DNA of 64,000 nt from an uncultured Roseibium sp. (GCF_963675985.1 NZ_OY780957.1:682001-746000); one strand, 5' to 3'. Positions 35,430 through 43,926 are shown, numbered from the stretch's first letter. The notes: a model not told the origin generated them from the sequence alone. A program made the numbers and translations.

Positions 35430-35453
35430 GTGACGATTTTCGAATTTCGTCAC
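35430..35453. promoter_or_regulatory. TetR operator candidate
   Basis: GTGACGA-N10-TCGTCAC, a perfect 7-bp-arm palindrome with TTCGAA in the spacer, 16 bp upstream of the tetR start codon. Size and position are typical of TetR autoregulatory operators. Confidence 0.65.
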
Positions 35454-35526
35454 ACATAAGTAGTAACCCGTCAGGTGTCAATGATACGCGTAAAAGTGGA
35501 CATGGCGGAAGACAGACTAATCCGCT

Positions 35527-35648
35527 CCCCGGCAGTCCCCCGGGCGAACGAAGTGGGACCCGGGGCCGGAGAGGCAGAAGCCGGTTCAGTGGGGTAAAAA
35601 TGATTGCCGGCCCCGGATAAAGCCTCACGGCTTTTCCGGGATAACGGC
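35527..35648. repeat. REP-like double stem-loop element
   Basis: Two adjacent hairpins lie in the gap between the tetR promoter and the aminotransferase stop. The first is CCCCGG-(CA)-GTCCC ... GGGAC-CCGGGG (35527-35565). The second is CCCGGATAAAGCC-TCAC-GGCTTTTCCGGG nested in GCCG...CGGC (35606-35648). The loop sequence CGGGCGAACGAAG resembles REP-type intergenic repeats of alphaproteobacteria. The rest of 35454-35779 holds nothing recognised. Confidence 0.65.
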
Positions 35649-35779
35649 CTGTTGGTGGGGCAACGTCATAGTAGCCACCACGTCATTCCAGATCTGCACA
35701 CAGGCTTGCTGCGGTTGTCCGGAAGGACGGAACCGGGAAAATCGCTCAACACGACCAGAGGCGGACTTCCGTCTCTCGA

Positions 35780-37120
35780 TTATTCCGTCTCAGAAAGAAC
35801 GCCGCGCAGGATGTCGACCATTTCCGATACCTGGGCTTCTTCGACGATCAGCGGCGGCGAAAGGGCGATGATGTCGCCCGTCACCCGGATCAGGAGACCG
35901 GCCTCGAAGCATTTGACGAACACCTCATAGGCGCGCTGGCCGATGGCCCCGTCCCGGGAGTCCAGCTCGATCCCGGCAATGATACCGAGATTGCGCACGT
36001 CCTTGACGTGGCGCGCGTCTTTGAGCGAATGCATGGTGCTCTCCCAGTGGCCGGCAATGTCGGCGCCACGGGTCAACAGACCGTGCTTTTCGTAGATATC
36101 CAGCGTAGCGAGACCCGCGGCACAGGCGACCGGATGGCCGGAATAGGTGTAGCCGTGGAAGAGTTCGATCGCCCCTTCCGGGCCGTTCATGAAGGCCTCG
36201 TGGATATGATCCTGCGCGAACACGGCGCCCATGGGAACGACGCCGTTGGTTAGCGCCTTGGCCGTCGTGAACAGGTCCGGCTTCACGCCGAAATAGTCCA
36301 CGGCGAACGGCGTACCCAGACGGCCGAACCCGGTGATCACCTCATCGAAGATCAGGAGGATGCCGTGCCGGTCGCAGATGGCCCGCAGGCGTTCCAGGTA
36401 GCCCTTGGGCGGCACCAGCACACCGGTCGATCCGGCGACCGGCTCGACGATCACCGCGGCAATCGTTTCCGCTCCGTGCAGAGCGACGATGCGCTCAAGA
36501 TCGTCGGCGAGATGCGCGCCCCACTCCGGCTGACCTTTCGAAAACGCGTTGTGCTCAAGATCGTGGGTGTGCGGCAGGTGATCGACGCCGGTCAGAAGCG
36601 TGCCGAAGTGGCGCCGGTTGTTGACGATGCCGCCCACCGAAATGCCGCCGAAGCCGACGCCGTGGTAGCCGCGCTCCCGGCCGATCAGCCGTGTCCGGCC
36701 CGCATCGCCACGGGCACGGTGATAAGCCAGTGCGATCTTCAGCGCCGTGTCGACCGACTCCGATCCGGACCCGGTGAAGAAGACATGATCGAACCCGTCC
36801 GGCGCAATCTGCTTCAGCCGCTCGGCGAATTCGAACGCGATCGGATGGCCCATCTGAAAGGACGGTGCGTAGTCCAGGTTGGAAAGCTGCCGGGCGACCG
36901 CATCGGTGATCTCAGCATTGCCGTGGCCGGCATTGCAGCACCACAGGCCCGCCGTCCCGTCGAGGATCGTGCGGCCATCATCCGACTGGTAATGCATGCC
37001 CTTGGCCGAGACCAGCATGCGCGGGTTCTGCTTGAACTGCCGGTTCGCGGTGAACGGCATCCAGTAGGCATCCAGAACCTGATTGGAACGGTTTTCAGTA
37101 CGGTCGACGACAGCATCCAT
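35780..37120 (-). CDS. Class III (omega-amino acid) aminotransferase
   Basis: A 446-residue PLP enzyme of the beta-alanine/omega-amino acid:pyruvate transaminase group. Motifs are DGTAGLWCCNAGHGN near residue 55, FFTGSGSESVDTALKIA, LLIFDEVITGFGRLG (PLP-ring Asp) and TTAKALTNGVVPMGAV (Schiff-base Lys). It transfers amino groups from omega-amino acids, polyamines or taurine to pyruvate or similar acceptors. The start MDAVVDRT (37120) follows an AGGAGAA element. It is divergent from an XRE-cupin regulator of the PuuR type, which often controls polyamine or amino-acid catabolism. Confidence 0.92.
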   Translation of the reverse strand: MDAVVDRTENRSNQVLDAYWMPFTANRQFKQNPRMLVSAKGMHYQSDDGRTILDGTAGLWCCNAGHGNAEITDAVARQLSNLDYAPSFQMGHPIAFEFAERLKQIAPDGFDHVFFTGSGSESVDTALKIALAYHRARGDAGRTRLIGRERGYHGVGFGGISVGGIVNNRRHFGTLLTGVDHLPHTHDLEHNAFSKGQPEWGAHLADDLERIVALHGAETIAAVIVEPVAGSTGVLVPPKGYLERLRAICDRHGILLIFDEVITGFGRLGTPFAVDYFGVKPDLFTTAKALTNGVVPMGAVFAQDHIHEAFMNGPEGAIELFHGYTYSGHPVACAAGLATLDIYEKHGLLTRGADIAGHWESTMHSLKDARHVKDVRNLGIIAGIELDSRDGAIGQRAYEVFVKCFEAGLLIRVTGDIIALSPPLIVEEAQVSEMVDILRGVLSETE

Positions 37121-37227
37121 GGCACTTCTCCTCAGCAACCGGGAATAGAAGGCCTTGATTTCAGTCGGAAGAAAAGTCTGTTTCTTCAATCCGGCAAGTT
37201 ACTGGTTTTCATCGAGTTCCATGTGTA

Positions 37228-37249
37228 TGTGTTTATGATGATAAACACA
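37228..37249. promoter_or_regulatory. Palindrome spanning start codon of XRE-cupin gene
   Basis: TGTGTTTAT-GATG-ATAAACACA, perfect 9-bp arms with a 4-nt centre that contains the tandem start codons (ATG at 37235 and 37238). As DNA it is a likely autoregulatory operator, and it also sits about 110 bp from the divergent aminotransferase start. As RNA it would fold a hairpin over the initiation site. Confidence 0.65.
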
Positions 37250-37813
37250 CTAAACACGGATGACTTCTCCAAAGACGTCGGCCTCAGGCTGCGCGCGATC
37301 CGCGAAGCGCATGGCTATTCCCAGCGGGAACTGGCCAAGCGGGCCGGTGTCACCAACGGTTTCATCTCCCAGCTCGAAGCGGCGAAGATCAACACATCTC
37401 TCAGCGCCTTGAAGCGGGTGCTGGACGGCATCCCCATCGGTCTGTCGGAATTCTTCGCCTACGAACCGGAACGCCAGGGCAAGGTGTTCTTCGCAGCCGA
37501 GGAACTGACCGAAATCGGCAAGGGAAAGATTTCCTACAGGCAGGTGGGCAACAACCTGTTCGGCCATGACCTGCAGATGCTCTACGAGGTCTATGAGCCC
37601 GGTGCCGATACCGGCCGGGTGATGCTCAGCCACGAGGGCGAGGAAGCCGGCATCGTCATGGAAGGCCATATCGAGATCACCGTCGGCGACCAGCGCAAGG
37701 TGCTGGGGCCGGGCGATGCCTACATGTTCAAGAGCACGACGCCGCACCGGTTCAAGGCACTCAGAAACAAACGCTGCGTCGTCGTCAGCGCTTGCACCCC
37801 GCCGACGTTTTGA
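37235..37813 (+). CDS. XRE-family regulator with C-terminal cupin (PuuR-like)
   Basis: 192 residues. A lambda-repressor-type helix-turn-helix (LRAIREAHGYSQRELAKRAGVTNGFISQLE) at residues 20-50 is followed by a single-domain cupin (MLSHEGEEAGIVMEGHIEITVG; GPGDAYMFKSTTPHRF). PuuR-type proteins repress catabolic genes until substrate binds. ATG 37235 gives MMINTLN; ATG 37238 is equally possible. Both lie in the palindrome. No strong Shine-Dalgarno precedes them. Confidence 0.9.
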   Translation: MMINTLNTDDFSKDVGLRLRAIREAHGYSQRELAKRAGVTNGFISQLEAAKINTSLSALKRVLDGIPIGLSEFFAYEPERQGKVFFAAEELTEIGKGKISYRQVGNNLFGHDLQMLYEVYEPGADTGRVMLSHEGEEAGIVMEGHIEITVGDQRKVLGPGDAYMFKSTTPHRFKALRNKRCVVVSACTPPTF

Positions 37814-37841
37814 GGCGCAGAACTTCGAATTTCCGTCGCCA

Positions 37842-38246
37842 TCAGCCTTTCAACAGACCGGCCACGGCAAAGGCGGCGGCCGAAGCCGTTGCCGTCAAAA
37901 CGGTGCCCCAGACCATATCGACGACGCTGACGGTCAGGGACCAGCCCTTGACGGTTGCCAGGTTGGTCATGTCATAGGTTCCGTAGGCGAGCAAGCCCAG
38001 CAGCGCGCCGTTCACAAGCGTGACGGCGACGCTTTCCTTCTGCAGGCCGGGCAGGACAGCGAAATAGACGATGCCGGCGATATAGGCGAGGTAAAACAGC
38101 CCGGCTGCCGTCATGTCGGGACGGTCTCTCAGAAGGTCACCGATGTGGGTGCGGTAGAAGCCGATCGCCACCCGGCTCAGCCAGAGATAGTCGAGACTGA
38201 AAAAGACCACCGCCGCGGAAACATAACTGAGCACCAGAACGCGCAT
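37842..38246 (-). CDS. DUF2177-family membrane protein
   Basis: A 134-residue protein with four hydrophobic segments. The typical family start is MRVLVLSYVSAAVVFFSLDYLWLSRVA, and GLLAYGTYDMTNLATVKGW is the family's conserved centre. Function is unknown. It lies 10 bp downstream of chrR on the same strand, so it should be transcribed with rpoE-chrR. DUF2177 genes recur next to ECF/ChrR modules, which suggests a membrane role in the photo-oxidative stress response (inference). Confidence 0.88.
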   Translation of the reverse strand: MRVLVLSYVSAAVVFFSLDYLWLSRVAIGFYRTHIGDLLRDRPDMTAAGLFYLAYIAGIVYFAVLPGLQKESVAVTLVNGALLGLLAYGTYDMTNLATVKGWSLTVSVVDMVWGTVLTATASAAAFAVAGLLKG

Positions 38247-38256
38247 TCGTCTCTCC

Positions 38257-38925
38257 TCAGATACCCAGCATCGGCTGGACCAGTCGCAACAGGCGGCTCT
38301 TGAAGCGAAGCGGCGCGTCCGTGACCGCGAGACAGATGCAGTCTTCCTCGTCACCGGCGATCGGCTGATGCTCCAGATCCTCGTCCGCATCCTCCAGATC
38401 GCCCCGGCCGTAACGCCCGGTCGCATCGCTGAAACTTCCAGACAGAACGAGTGTGAGTTCGCGCCCGCCGTGGCCGTGCTCCGGCACCGGTTTGCCGGCA
38501 GGGATGCGCAGCAGGCGCACGCTCGTTTCCTCATCCCCTGTCGGCACCAGAACCTGATACGCGCCCCGGCCCAGCGCTTTCCATTTCAGCTGTTCCACGT
38601 CGGAGCCGACATAATTTCTGAGCGGCGCGGGCAGGACATAATCACCGCGAGACTCGTCAACCTTCGGTGACGGGTTGGCGGCTGGAGGAGGAGCCTGAGC
38701 TATCCGCTGCCGGAGGGCTTGCCAAGAGGTATCAACCGATCGTTCCGCCGGCTCGATCTTCTCAAGCATATCCCCGGCAGCCGCCTCGAAGCGGGCAAGC
38801 CGTGCCCGACAGTCAGGACACAGCGCAAGGTGCGTGGCCACCGCCAGGCTCCAGCCTTCCGTCAGATCACCCATTGCATAAGCTGCGAGCAGTTCGTCCC
38901 GAATATGATGACGCGGTTTCATCAT
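38257..38925 (-). CDS. chrR: ChrR-family anti-sigma factor
   Basis: 222 residues. The N-terminal zinc anti-sigma domain has ligands H7, H32, C36 and C39 (HLALCPDC), equivalent to H6, H31, C35 and C38 of R. sphaeroides ChrR. The C-terminal cupin has the metal set HGHGGRE...H (PVPEHGHGGRELTLVLSGSF). ChrR holds the ECF sigma inactive until singlet oxygen or organic peroxide triggers its degradation. The start overlaps the sigma stop by 4 bp. Confidence 0.93.
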   Translation of the reverse strand: MMKPRHHIRDELLAAYAMGDLTEGWSLAVATHLALCPDCRARLARFEAAAGDMLEKIEPAERSVDTSWQALRQRIAQAPPPAANPSPKVDESRGDYVLPAPLRNYVGSDVEQLKWKALGRGAYQVLVPTGDEETSVRLLRIPAGKPVPEHGHGGRELTLVLSGSFSDATGRYGRGDLEDADEDLEHQPIAGDEEDCICLAVTDAPLRFKSRLLRLVQPMLGI

Positions 38926-39473
38926 CGTTCCCCCAGGCTCTTGCGAAGCTTGGCGATCGCCATGCGAATGCGCGATTTCACGGTCCCGAGCGGCAACCCG
39001 TATTCCTCGGCGAGGTCCGAATGCGAGACGTCACCGTAAAACGACCGCTGAACGAGTTCACGCTGTTCTTCAGGCAGCTCTTTCAGGGCCGTACGGACCC
39101 TTTCCGCTTCCTGCCTGTTCTGGAATTCCACATCGGCCGGCTCGATGTCATCGGGGACAAAGGCCGGATCGTTCGGATCGAATTCCGGCCGGTTCTGCTT
39201 GCGATAGGCGGATATGAAGGTGTTGCGCGCGATCGTGAAGATCCACGTCGAGGCTTTTCCCTTGTCGGGATCGAACAGTGCGGCCTTGTTCCACACCAGC
39301 ATCATCGTTTCCTGCATCAGTTCTTCTGCGGTCTGATGGTTGCCGGTGTGGCGCATCATGTAGGCCTTCACCCGCGGACCAAAATGTCGGAACAGTTTCT
39401 CGAAGGCGTCGACATCCCGCGCCCGCGCCACAGCTGCGATCAACCGTGACATGTCTTCGGGGTCTTCGGTCAT
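38922..39473 (-). CDS. rpoE: ECF sigma factor, RpoE (singlet-oxygen response, ChrR partner)
   Basis: A 183-residue group IV sigma factor. Region 2 (FEKLFRHFGPRVKAYMM...AEELMQETMMLVW) and region 4 (HSDLAEEYGLPLGTVKSRIRMAIAKLRKSL) are both complete. It is paired with ChrR as in R. sphaeroides. The start MTEDPEDM (39473) has GGAA 6 nt upstream; ATG 39497 is an alternative. A TGATCC-N18-TAAGA promoter at 39602-39630 suggests positive autoregulation. Confidence 0.93.
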   Translation of the reverse strand: MTEDPEDMSRLIAAVARARDVDAFEKLFRHFGPRVKAYMMRHTGNHQTAEELMQETMMLVWNKAALFDPDKGKASTWIFTIARNTFISAYRKQNRPEFDPNDPAFVPDDIEPADVEFQNRQEAERVRTALKELPEEQRELVQRSFYGDVSHSDLAEEYGLPLGTVKSRIRMAIAKLRKSLGER

Positions 39474-39601
39474 GAGAGTTCCGCGCACTGATGTCATCGC
39501 GACGCCGCGTGGTTTCCGCACCGGATGTGCGGACCATCTGGCGAACGCAAGTCCATTGTGGCATCGCTCGGCCGACTGGGAAACTGTTATTGTCATGCAG
39601 C

Positions 39602-39630
39602 TCTTACGCGCCGTTTGGCGCGGTGGATCA
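39602..39630 (-). promoter_or_regulatory. RpoE-type promoter of rpoE-chrR operon
   Basis: Read on the minus strand: TGATCC, exactly 18 nt, TAAGA. This equals the consensus I recall for RpoE-dependent promoters in R. sphaeroides. It lies about 130 bp before the rpoE start codon. Confidence 0.75.
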
Positions 39631-39654
39631 CGGCACATAAAATATTTTTTGCAC

Positions 39655-39683
39655 CGATCCGACGGCAGCCTTCATGCGTAACC
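39655..39683 (+). promoter_or_regulatory. RpoE-type promoter of FAD/DUF1365/CFA operon
   Basis: CGATCC, exactly 18 nt, TAACC, ending 34 bp before the ATG of the FAD-protein gene. It differs by one base in the -35 and keeps TAA in the -10. The arrangement is divergent with the promoter at 39602-39630. Confidence 0.65.
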
Positions 39684-39717
39684 CTATCCAACACACAACA
39701 GAAACGGTTGGTTAGCG

Positions 39718-41088
39718 ATGAGCTTTCGGGGCAATACAGATTTTCATGCAGGCAATGCGCGGATCGCCGTCATCGGCTCCGGTATTTCCGGTCTCTCGGC
39801 CGCCTGGCTGCTGTCGCAATCAAAAGACGTCACGCTGTTCGAAGCCGAAGCCCGTGCGGGAGGCCATTCCAACACGGTCGATGTCGAAACCATTACCGGA
39901 AAGACTTCGGTCGACACCGGCTTCATCGTCTACAACGACAAGAATTACCCGAACCTCGTCGCACTGTTTGATCATCTTGGCGTGCCGACGGAAGCCTCCG
40001 ACATGTCCTTTTCCGCCTCGCTTGATGGCGGCCGATTCGAATATTCCGGCTCGGGCCTTTCAGGCCTGCTGAGCCAGCGAACCAACGTGATCAGTCCCCG
40101 CTTCTGGTCGATGCTGAGCGGCATCCTGCGGTTCTACCGTGAAGCCCCCGAAACTTTGAATCGCCCCGATATCGCGAACCTTTCGCTCGGCGCGTTTCTG
40201 GACAAGGAAGGTTACAGCCGCACCTTCATCGAGGATCACCTTCTGCCCATGGGCGCAGCGATCTGGTCGACCACCGCAAGTGAAATGCGCGCCTATCCGC
40301 TAGAGGCCTTTATACGGTTTTTCGCCAATCACGGGCTCCTGCTTCTCAAGGACCGGCCGCAATGGCGGACCGTCACCGGCGGCAGCCGCGCCTATGTCAA
40401 ACGCCTCCTCGGCGCCTTCAGCGGCACCTTGCGTTTTGGCTTACCGGTGGTCGAAATCCGCCGCGACGATCTCGGCGTCACGATCACCTGCGCCAACGGA
40501 CAATCGGACCGGTTTGCCCAGGTCGTGATCGCGACCCATGCGGATCAGACGCTCCGCCTGCTTGCCGATCCGGACTCTGAAGAGCAAAACCTGTTGGGTA
40601 GCTTCGGCTACACGGAAAACACCGCCGTTCTGCATTCCGATCCTGGTCTCATGCCGAAGCGCAAGGCCGCCTGGGCAAGCTGGAATTACATCGGCGAAAA
40701 ACGCGGCAACGGCAAAGAGCAGTTGTGCGTGACTTACTGGATGAACCGGCTCCAGAACCTGAAGACCGACGTGCCCCTGTTCGTGACGCTGAACCCGAGC
40801 CGGGAAATCGACGCCCGGAACATCCACAAAAGCTTCGATTACACCCATCCGCTCTTCGACGGCAACGCTCTGGCGGCACAGGCAAATCTCTGGCAATTGC
40901 AGGGACGTCGCCGGACATGGTTCTGCGGCGCCTATTTCGGCAGCGGCTTTCATGAGGACGGGTTACAATCCGGCCTGGCGGTCGCAGAAGAACTTGGCGG
41001 CATGAAGCGTCCGTGGACTCTTGAAAACCCGTCCGACCGTATCGTCGGGCCGGAGCAGAGGCCAGAGATGAGGATAGCAGCCGAATGA
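39718..41088 (+). CDS. FAD-dependent amine-oxidase-like protein (furan fatty acid desaturase-like)
   Basis: A 456-residue flavoprotein with the fingerprint IAVIGSGISGLSAAWLLSQ near residue 18, the GG motif FEAEARAGGHSNTVDV, VDTGFIVYNDKNYPNL, and a C-terminal FAD segment with FCGAYFGSGFHEDGLQSG. This matches the RSP1091-type protein adjacent to rpoE-chrR in R. sphaeroides, a group tied to furan fatty acid synthesis from membrane lipids. Which step this member catalyses (desaturation by a UfaD-like enzyme) is inferred from family and context. The stop overlaps the next gene by 4 bp. Confidence 0.85.
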   Translation: MSFRGNTDFHAGNARIAVIGSGISGLSAAWLLSQSKDVTLFEAEARAGGHSNTVDVETITGKTSVDTGFIVYNDKNYPNLVALFDHLGVPTEASDMSFSASLDGGRFEYSGSGLSGLLSQRTNVISPRFWSMLSGILRFYREAPETLNRPDIANLSLGAFLDKEGYSRTFIEDHLLPMGAAIWSTTASEMRAYPLEAFIRFFANHGLLLLKDRPQWRTVTGGSRAYVKRLLGAFSGTLRFGLPVVEIRRDDLGVTITCANGQSDRFAQVVIATHADQTLRLLADPDSEEQNLLGSFGYTENTAVLHSDPGLMPKRKAAWASWNYIGEKRGNGKEQLCVTYWMNRLQNLKTDVPLFVTLNPSREIDARNIHKSFDYTHPLFDGNALAAQANLWQLQGRRRTWFCGAYFGSGFHEDGLQSGLAVAEELGGMKRPWTLENPSDRIVGPEQRPEMRIAAE

Positions 41089-41879
41089 CGCTCACATCCG
41101 CCCTCTATGCCGGCGAGGTGATCCACAACCGCCTCCGTCCCAAGGTCCACAAGTTGCGCTACCGCGTCTTTTCCCTGCTTCTCGATCTCGACGAACTTGA
41201 GGGACTGAACCGGAAACTGAAGCTGTTCGGGCACAACCGTCGGGCCGTTTTCAGTTTCCATGACAGCGACCACGGATCCGGGGAACGCAACGGCCTGAAG
41301 GACTGGGTCCGGGACCAGTTGGAAAATGCGGGTCTGTGGAGCCCGGAAATGCGCATTGCCGTGCTCTGTTATCCGCGCATCTTCGGCTACGCCTTCAATC
41401 CGCTGACCGTTTATTTTTGCCGCACCGCCGATGGCGAGCTCCGCGCCATTCTCTACGAGGTCAGCAACACTTTCCATGAGCGGCATACCTATGTGATCCC
41501 CACCGGAACCGGCCGGGACGGACAATACCGGCACGAGTGCGCCAAGGAGATGTACGTCTCCCCCTTTATCCCGATGGACTGCCGATACCGCTTCCGCATC
41601 GCGCCGCCATCGGAGCGGGTCCTGATTGCGATCAACGAGGCCGATACCGAGGGCCCGCTCCTCCATGCCTCCTTTTCCGGCCGCCGGCGCCCCTTAAGCG
41701 ACCGTACCCTCCTTAAGGCGCTCACAACCTATCCGCTCATGACTCTGAAAATCATGGGCGCAATTCATTTCGAAGCCTTGCTGTTGTGGCTCAAGGGGAT
41801 CTCGGTTTACCGTCATCGGGCAGCAACCCGTCCCATCGACACCACCGTCGTCGCGAGCCACCGCCTGGGGGAGAACTGA
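41085..41879 (+). CDS. DUF1365-family protein (RpoE-regulon type)
   Basis: A 264-residue DUF1365 protein. Conserved stretches are VHKLRYRVFSLLLDLDEL near residue 22, YPRIFGYAFNPLTVYFC near 100, and CAKEMYVSPFIPMDCRYRF near 150. The family sits between FAD-amine-oxidase and CFA-like genes across proteobacteria and corresponds to RSP1090 in R. sphaeroides. Its activity in furan fatty acid formation, perhaps the O2-dependent step, is plausible but not shown by sequence. Confidence 0.85.
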   Translation: MTLTSALYAGEVIHNRLRPKVHKLRYRVFSLLLDLDELEGLNRKLKLFGHNRRAVFSFHDSDHGSGERNGLKDWVRDQLENAGLWSPEMRIAVLCYPRIFGYAFNPLTVYFCRTADGELRAILYEVSNTFHERHTYVIPTGTGRDGQYRHECAKEMYVSPFIPMDCRYRFRIAPPSERVLIAINEADTEGPLLHASFSGRRRPLSDRTLLKALTTYPLMTLKIMGAIHFEALLLWLKGISVYRHRAATRPIDTTVVASHRLGEN

Positions 41880-41880
41880 C

Positions 41881-43095
41881 ATGAGTGAGATCAACCAGTC
41901 CGAAGCCCTGATCGCCGAGCAAAGACCTCCCCTGTGGCAACGCATGATCTGCCGATGGGCTCAGCGGATTTCCCGCGGGCGGCTGGCCCTTGTGTTCGCG
42001 GACGGTCGGGAGTTTCACGTCGAAGGCCCCGAGCCCGGTCCGTCGGCCATGCTGAAACTCAACAATTCGGGCGCCTTCTGGAAAGTCCTGGGCAGCGGCA
42101 GCCTCGGCTTCGCCCGCGCCCATATGGACGGGGACATCGACAGCCCGGACATGCTGGCGTTCCTGGAACTGGCGCTCATCAACGAAGACCGGCTTCACGG
42201 CCCGATGCGCGCTTCGGCAATCGGCCGATGGATTGCGCGCCTGCGTCATCTCCTGAACAGCAACACCCGGGCGGGCAGCAAGCGCAACATCGCTTTCCAC
42301 TACGATCTCGGCAATGCCTTCTACGGCCATTGGCTGGACCGAACGATGACCTATTCCTCCGCGCTCTACGAACGGGAGGGCCAGTCGCTGGAAGAGGCAC
42401 AGGCGGCCAAATACGACCGCATCATCTCCTCGCTCGACATCGGTCCCGACGATCATGTCCTGGAGATCGGCTGCGGCTGGGGCGGCTTTGCCGAACACGC
42501 CATCCGGAAAACCGGCTGCCGGGTAACCGGGCTGACGCTCTCAAAGGAACAGGCGGACTACGCGCGCCGGCGCCTGTCGCTGGCAGGCCTGTCAGCACAG
42601 TCCGATATCCGCCTGCAGGATTACCGGGACATTCAGGGGCGTTTCAGCAGGATCGTCTCGATCGAGATGTTCGAAGCCGTGGGCGAAGAAAACTGGTCGA
42701 CTTATTTCAGTCGGGTCCGGGAGCTTCTGGCAGAAGACGGCAAAGCCTCGATCCAGGTCATCACCATCGATGAAAGCCGGTTCCGGGACTACAGGCGTGG
42801 CGCGGATTTCATCCAGACCTATGTCTTTCCCGGCGGTTTCCTGCCATCGGTGACGGCCTTCGAGAAGGGGGCGGGCGAAGGCGGTCTGGCAATGACCGAC
42901 AGCCTGCGCTTTGGCCCTGACTACGGGCGGACACTGCTTGCCTGGGATCGGGCCTTCACCGACAACTGGTCGAAGATCCGTCACCTCGGCTTCGACGACC
43001 GTTTCTACCGGATGTGGCGTTATTATCTTCACTACTGCGCCGCCGGTTTCCGGTCCGGCCGACTGGACGTCGTTCAATTCACGCTCGCCCGATAG
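41881..43095 (+). CDS. Cyclopropane-fatty-acid synthase-family SAM methyltransferase
   Basis: A 404-residue CFA-type enzyme. An N-terminal lipid-binding region of about 130 residues is followed by the SAM motif VLEIGCGWGGFAEHAIRKTG near residue 195. Further on are FDDRFYRMWRYYLHYCAAGFRSGRLDV at the C-terminus and SNTRAGSKRNIAFHYDLGNAFY. It transfers a methyl or methylene group to unsaturated phospholipid acyl chains. In this operon it probably makes the methylated precursor of furan fatty acids, like UfaM/RSP2144, rather than cyclopropanes. It starts 1 bp after the DUF1365 stop. Confidence 0.88.
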   Translation: MSEINQSEALIAEQRPPLWQRMICRWAQRISRGRLALVFADGREFHVEGPEPGPSAMLKLNNSGAFWKVLGSGSLGFARAHMDGDIDSPDMLAFLELALINEDRLHGPMRASAIGRWIARLRHLLNSNTRAGSKRNIAFHYDLGNAFYGHWLDRTMTYSSALYEREGQSLEEAQAAKYDRIISSLDIGPDDHVLEIGCGWGGFAEHAIRKTGCRVTGLTLSKEQADYARRRLSLAGLSAQSDIRLQDYRDIQGRFSRIVSIEMFEAVGEENWSTYFSRVRELLAEDGKASIQVITIDESRFRDYRRGADFIQTYVFPGGFLPSVTAFEKGAGEGGLAMTDSLRFGPDYGRTLLAWDRAFTDNWSKIRHLGFDDRFYRMWRYYLHYCAAGFRSGRLDVVQFTLAR

Positions 43096-43097
43096 CT

Positions 43098-43862
43098 TTA
43101 TACGCGGTCAGCGCGCAGCATCTTTTTCGTCACGGCGAAGAAAAGCGGATAGGGCAGCAACCGCAGAAGCTTGAGCAGAAAGACCATGCGCTTGGGGAAG
43201 GCGATCTCGAACCGTCTGGACTTTAGGCCTCGCACGATCCGGTCCGCCGCGTCTTCCGCCGAAATCATGAAGGGCATGGGGAAGTCGTTTTGATCGGTGA
43301 GCGGCGTTTGCACGAAGCCAGGATTGATCACGCTAACGGCGACCCCCTTTTCCTTCAGCTCCGGATAGATCGCTTCCGCGAGCGTGATCAACGCCGCCTT
43401 GGTCGCCCCGTAGACGCCTCCACCCGGCAGGCCGGCATATCCGGACACCGACGCGATCATAGCCACATGCCCGCTGCGCCGCGGCACCATCCTGCCCAGC
43501 ACGGCGTCCAGGCAATGGCTCGTTCCGATCAGATTGACGCCGGCCGTTTTGGCCACGAGATCCGCATCGAACCGGTCCGGTTCATCGCGCAGGTAGATCC
43601 CGGCGGCAAAAACGGCGAGATCGACGGGCCCCATGGTTTCTTCGATATCAGCAACCGTCCGGCCAACGGCTTCGCCATCCCGGATATCAACGGGAAACGG
43701 CCTGATCGCGCCATCGGTCTCCGACGCAAGCAGGTTCAGGTCCTCGACATTGCGCGCACTGGCCGCAACCAGATACCCCTCATCGACGAGCTTCAAAGCC
43801 AGCGCGCGGCCGATCCCCGAACTTGCTCCGACAACCCAAGCCCGCTTTTGACGATCCGCCAT
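43098..43862 (-). CDS. Short-chain dehydrogenase/reductase
   Basis: A 254-residue SDR. The NAD(P) motif is WVVGASSGIGRALALKL near residue 10, the Asn-Ala-Gly region is VDLAVFAAGIYL, and the catalytic Ser-Tyr-Lys lies within MIASVSGYAGLPGGGVYGATKAAL. It is convergent with the CFA-like gene (2 bp apart). R. sphaeroides carries an SDR, RSP1087, in the same RpoE regulon. A TGATCC-N18-TATTA promoter lies upstream. The start MADRQKRA (43862) follows GGGGGA. Substrate unknown. Confidence 0.88.
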   Translation of the reverse strand: MADRQKRAWVVGASSGIGRALALKLVDEGYLVAASARNVEDLNLLASETDGAIRPFPVDIRDGEAVGRTVADIEETMGPVDLAVFAAGIYLRDEPDRFDADLVAKTAGVNLIGTSHCLDAVLGRMVPRRSGHVAMIASVSGYAGLPGGGVYGATKAALITLAEAIYPELKEKGVAVSVINPGFVQTPLTDQNDFPMPFMISAEDAADRIVRGLKSRRFEIAFPKRMVFLLKLLRLLPYPLFFAVTKKMLRADRV

Positions 43863-43926
43863 TCTAGTCCCCCTTCGTCCCACGGGGGCGCCAGGCCCGC
43901 GCGGGACATTTTTCAAGATCCGTCTG

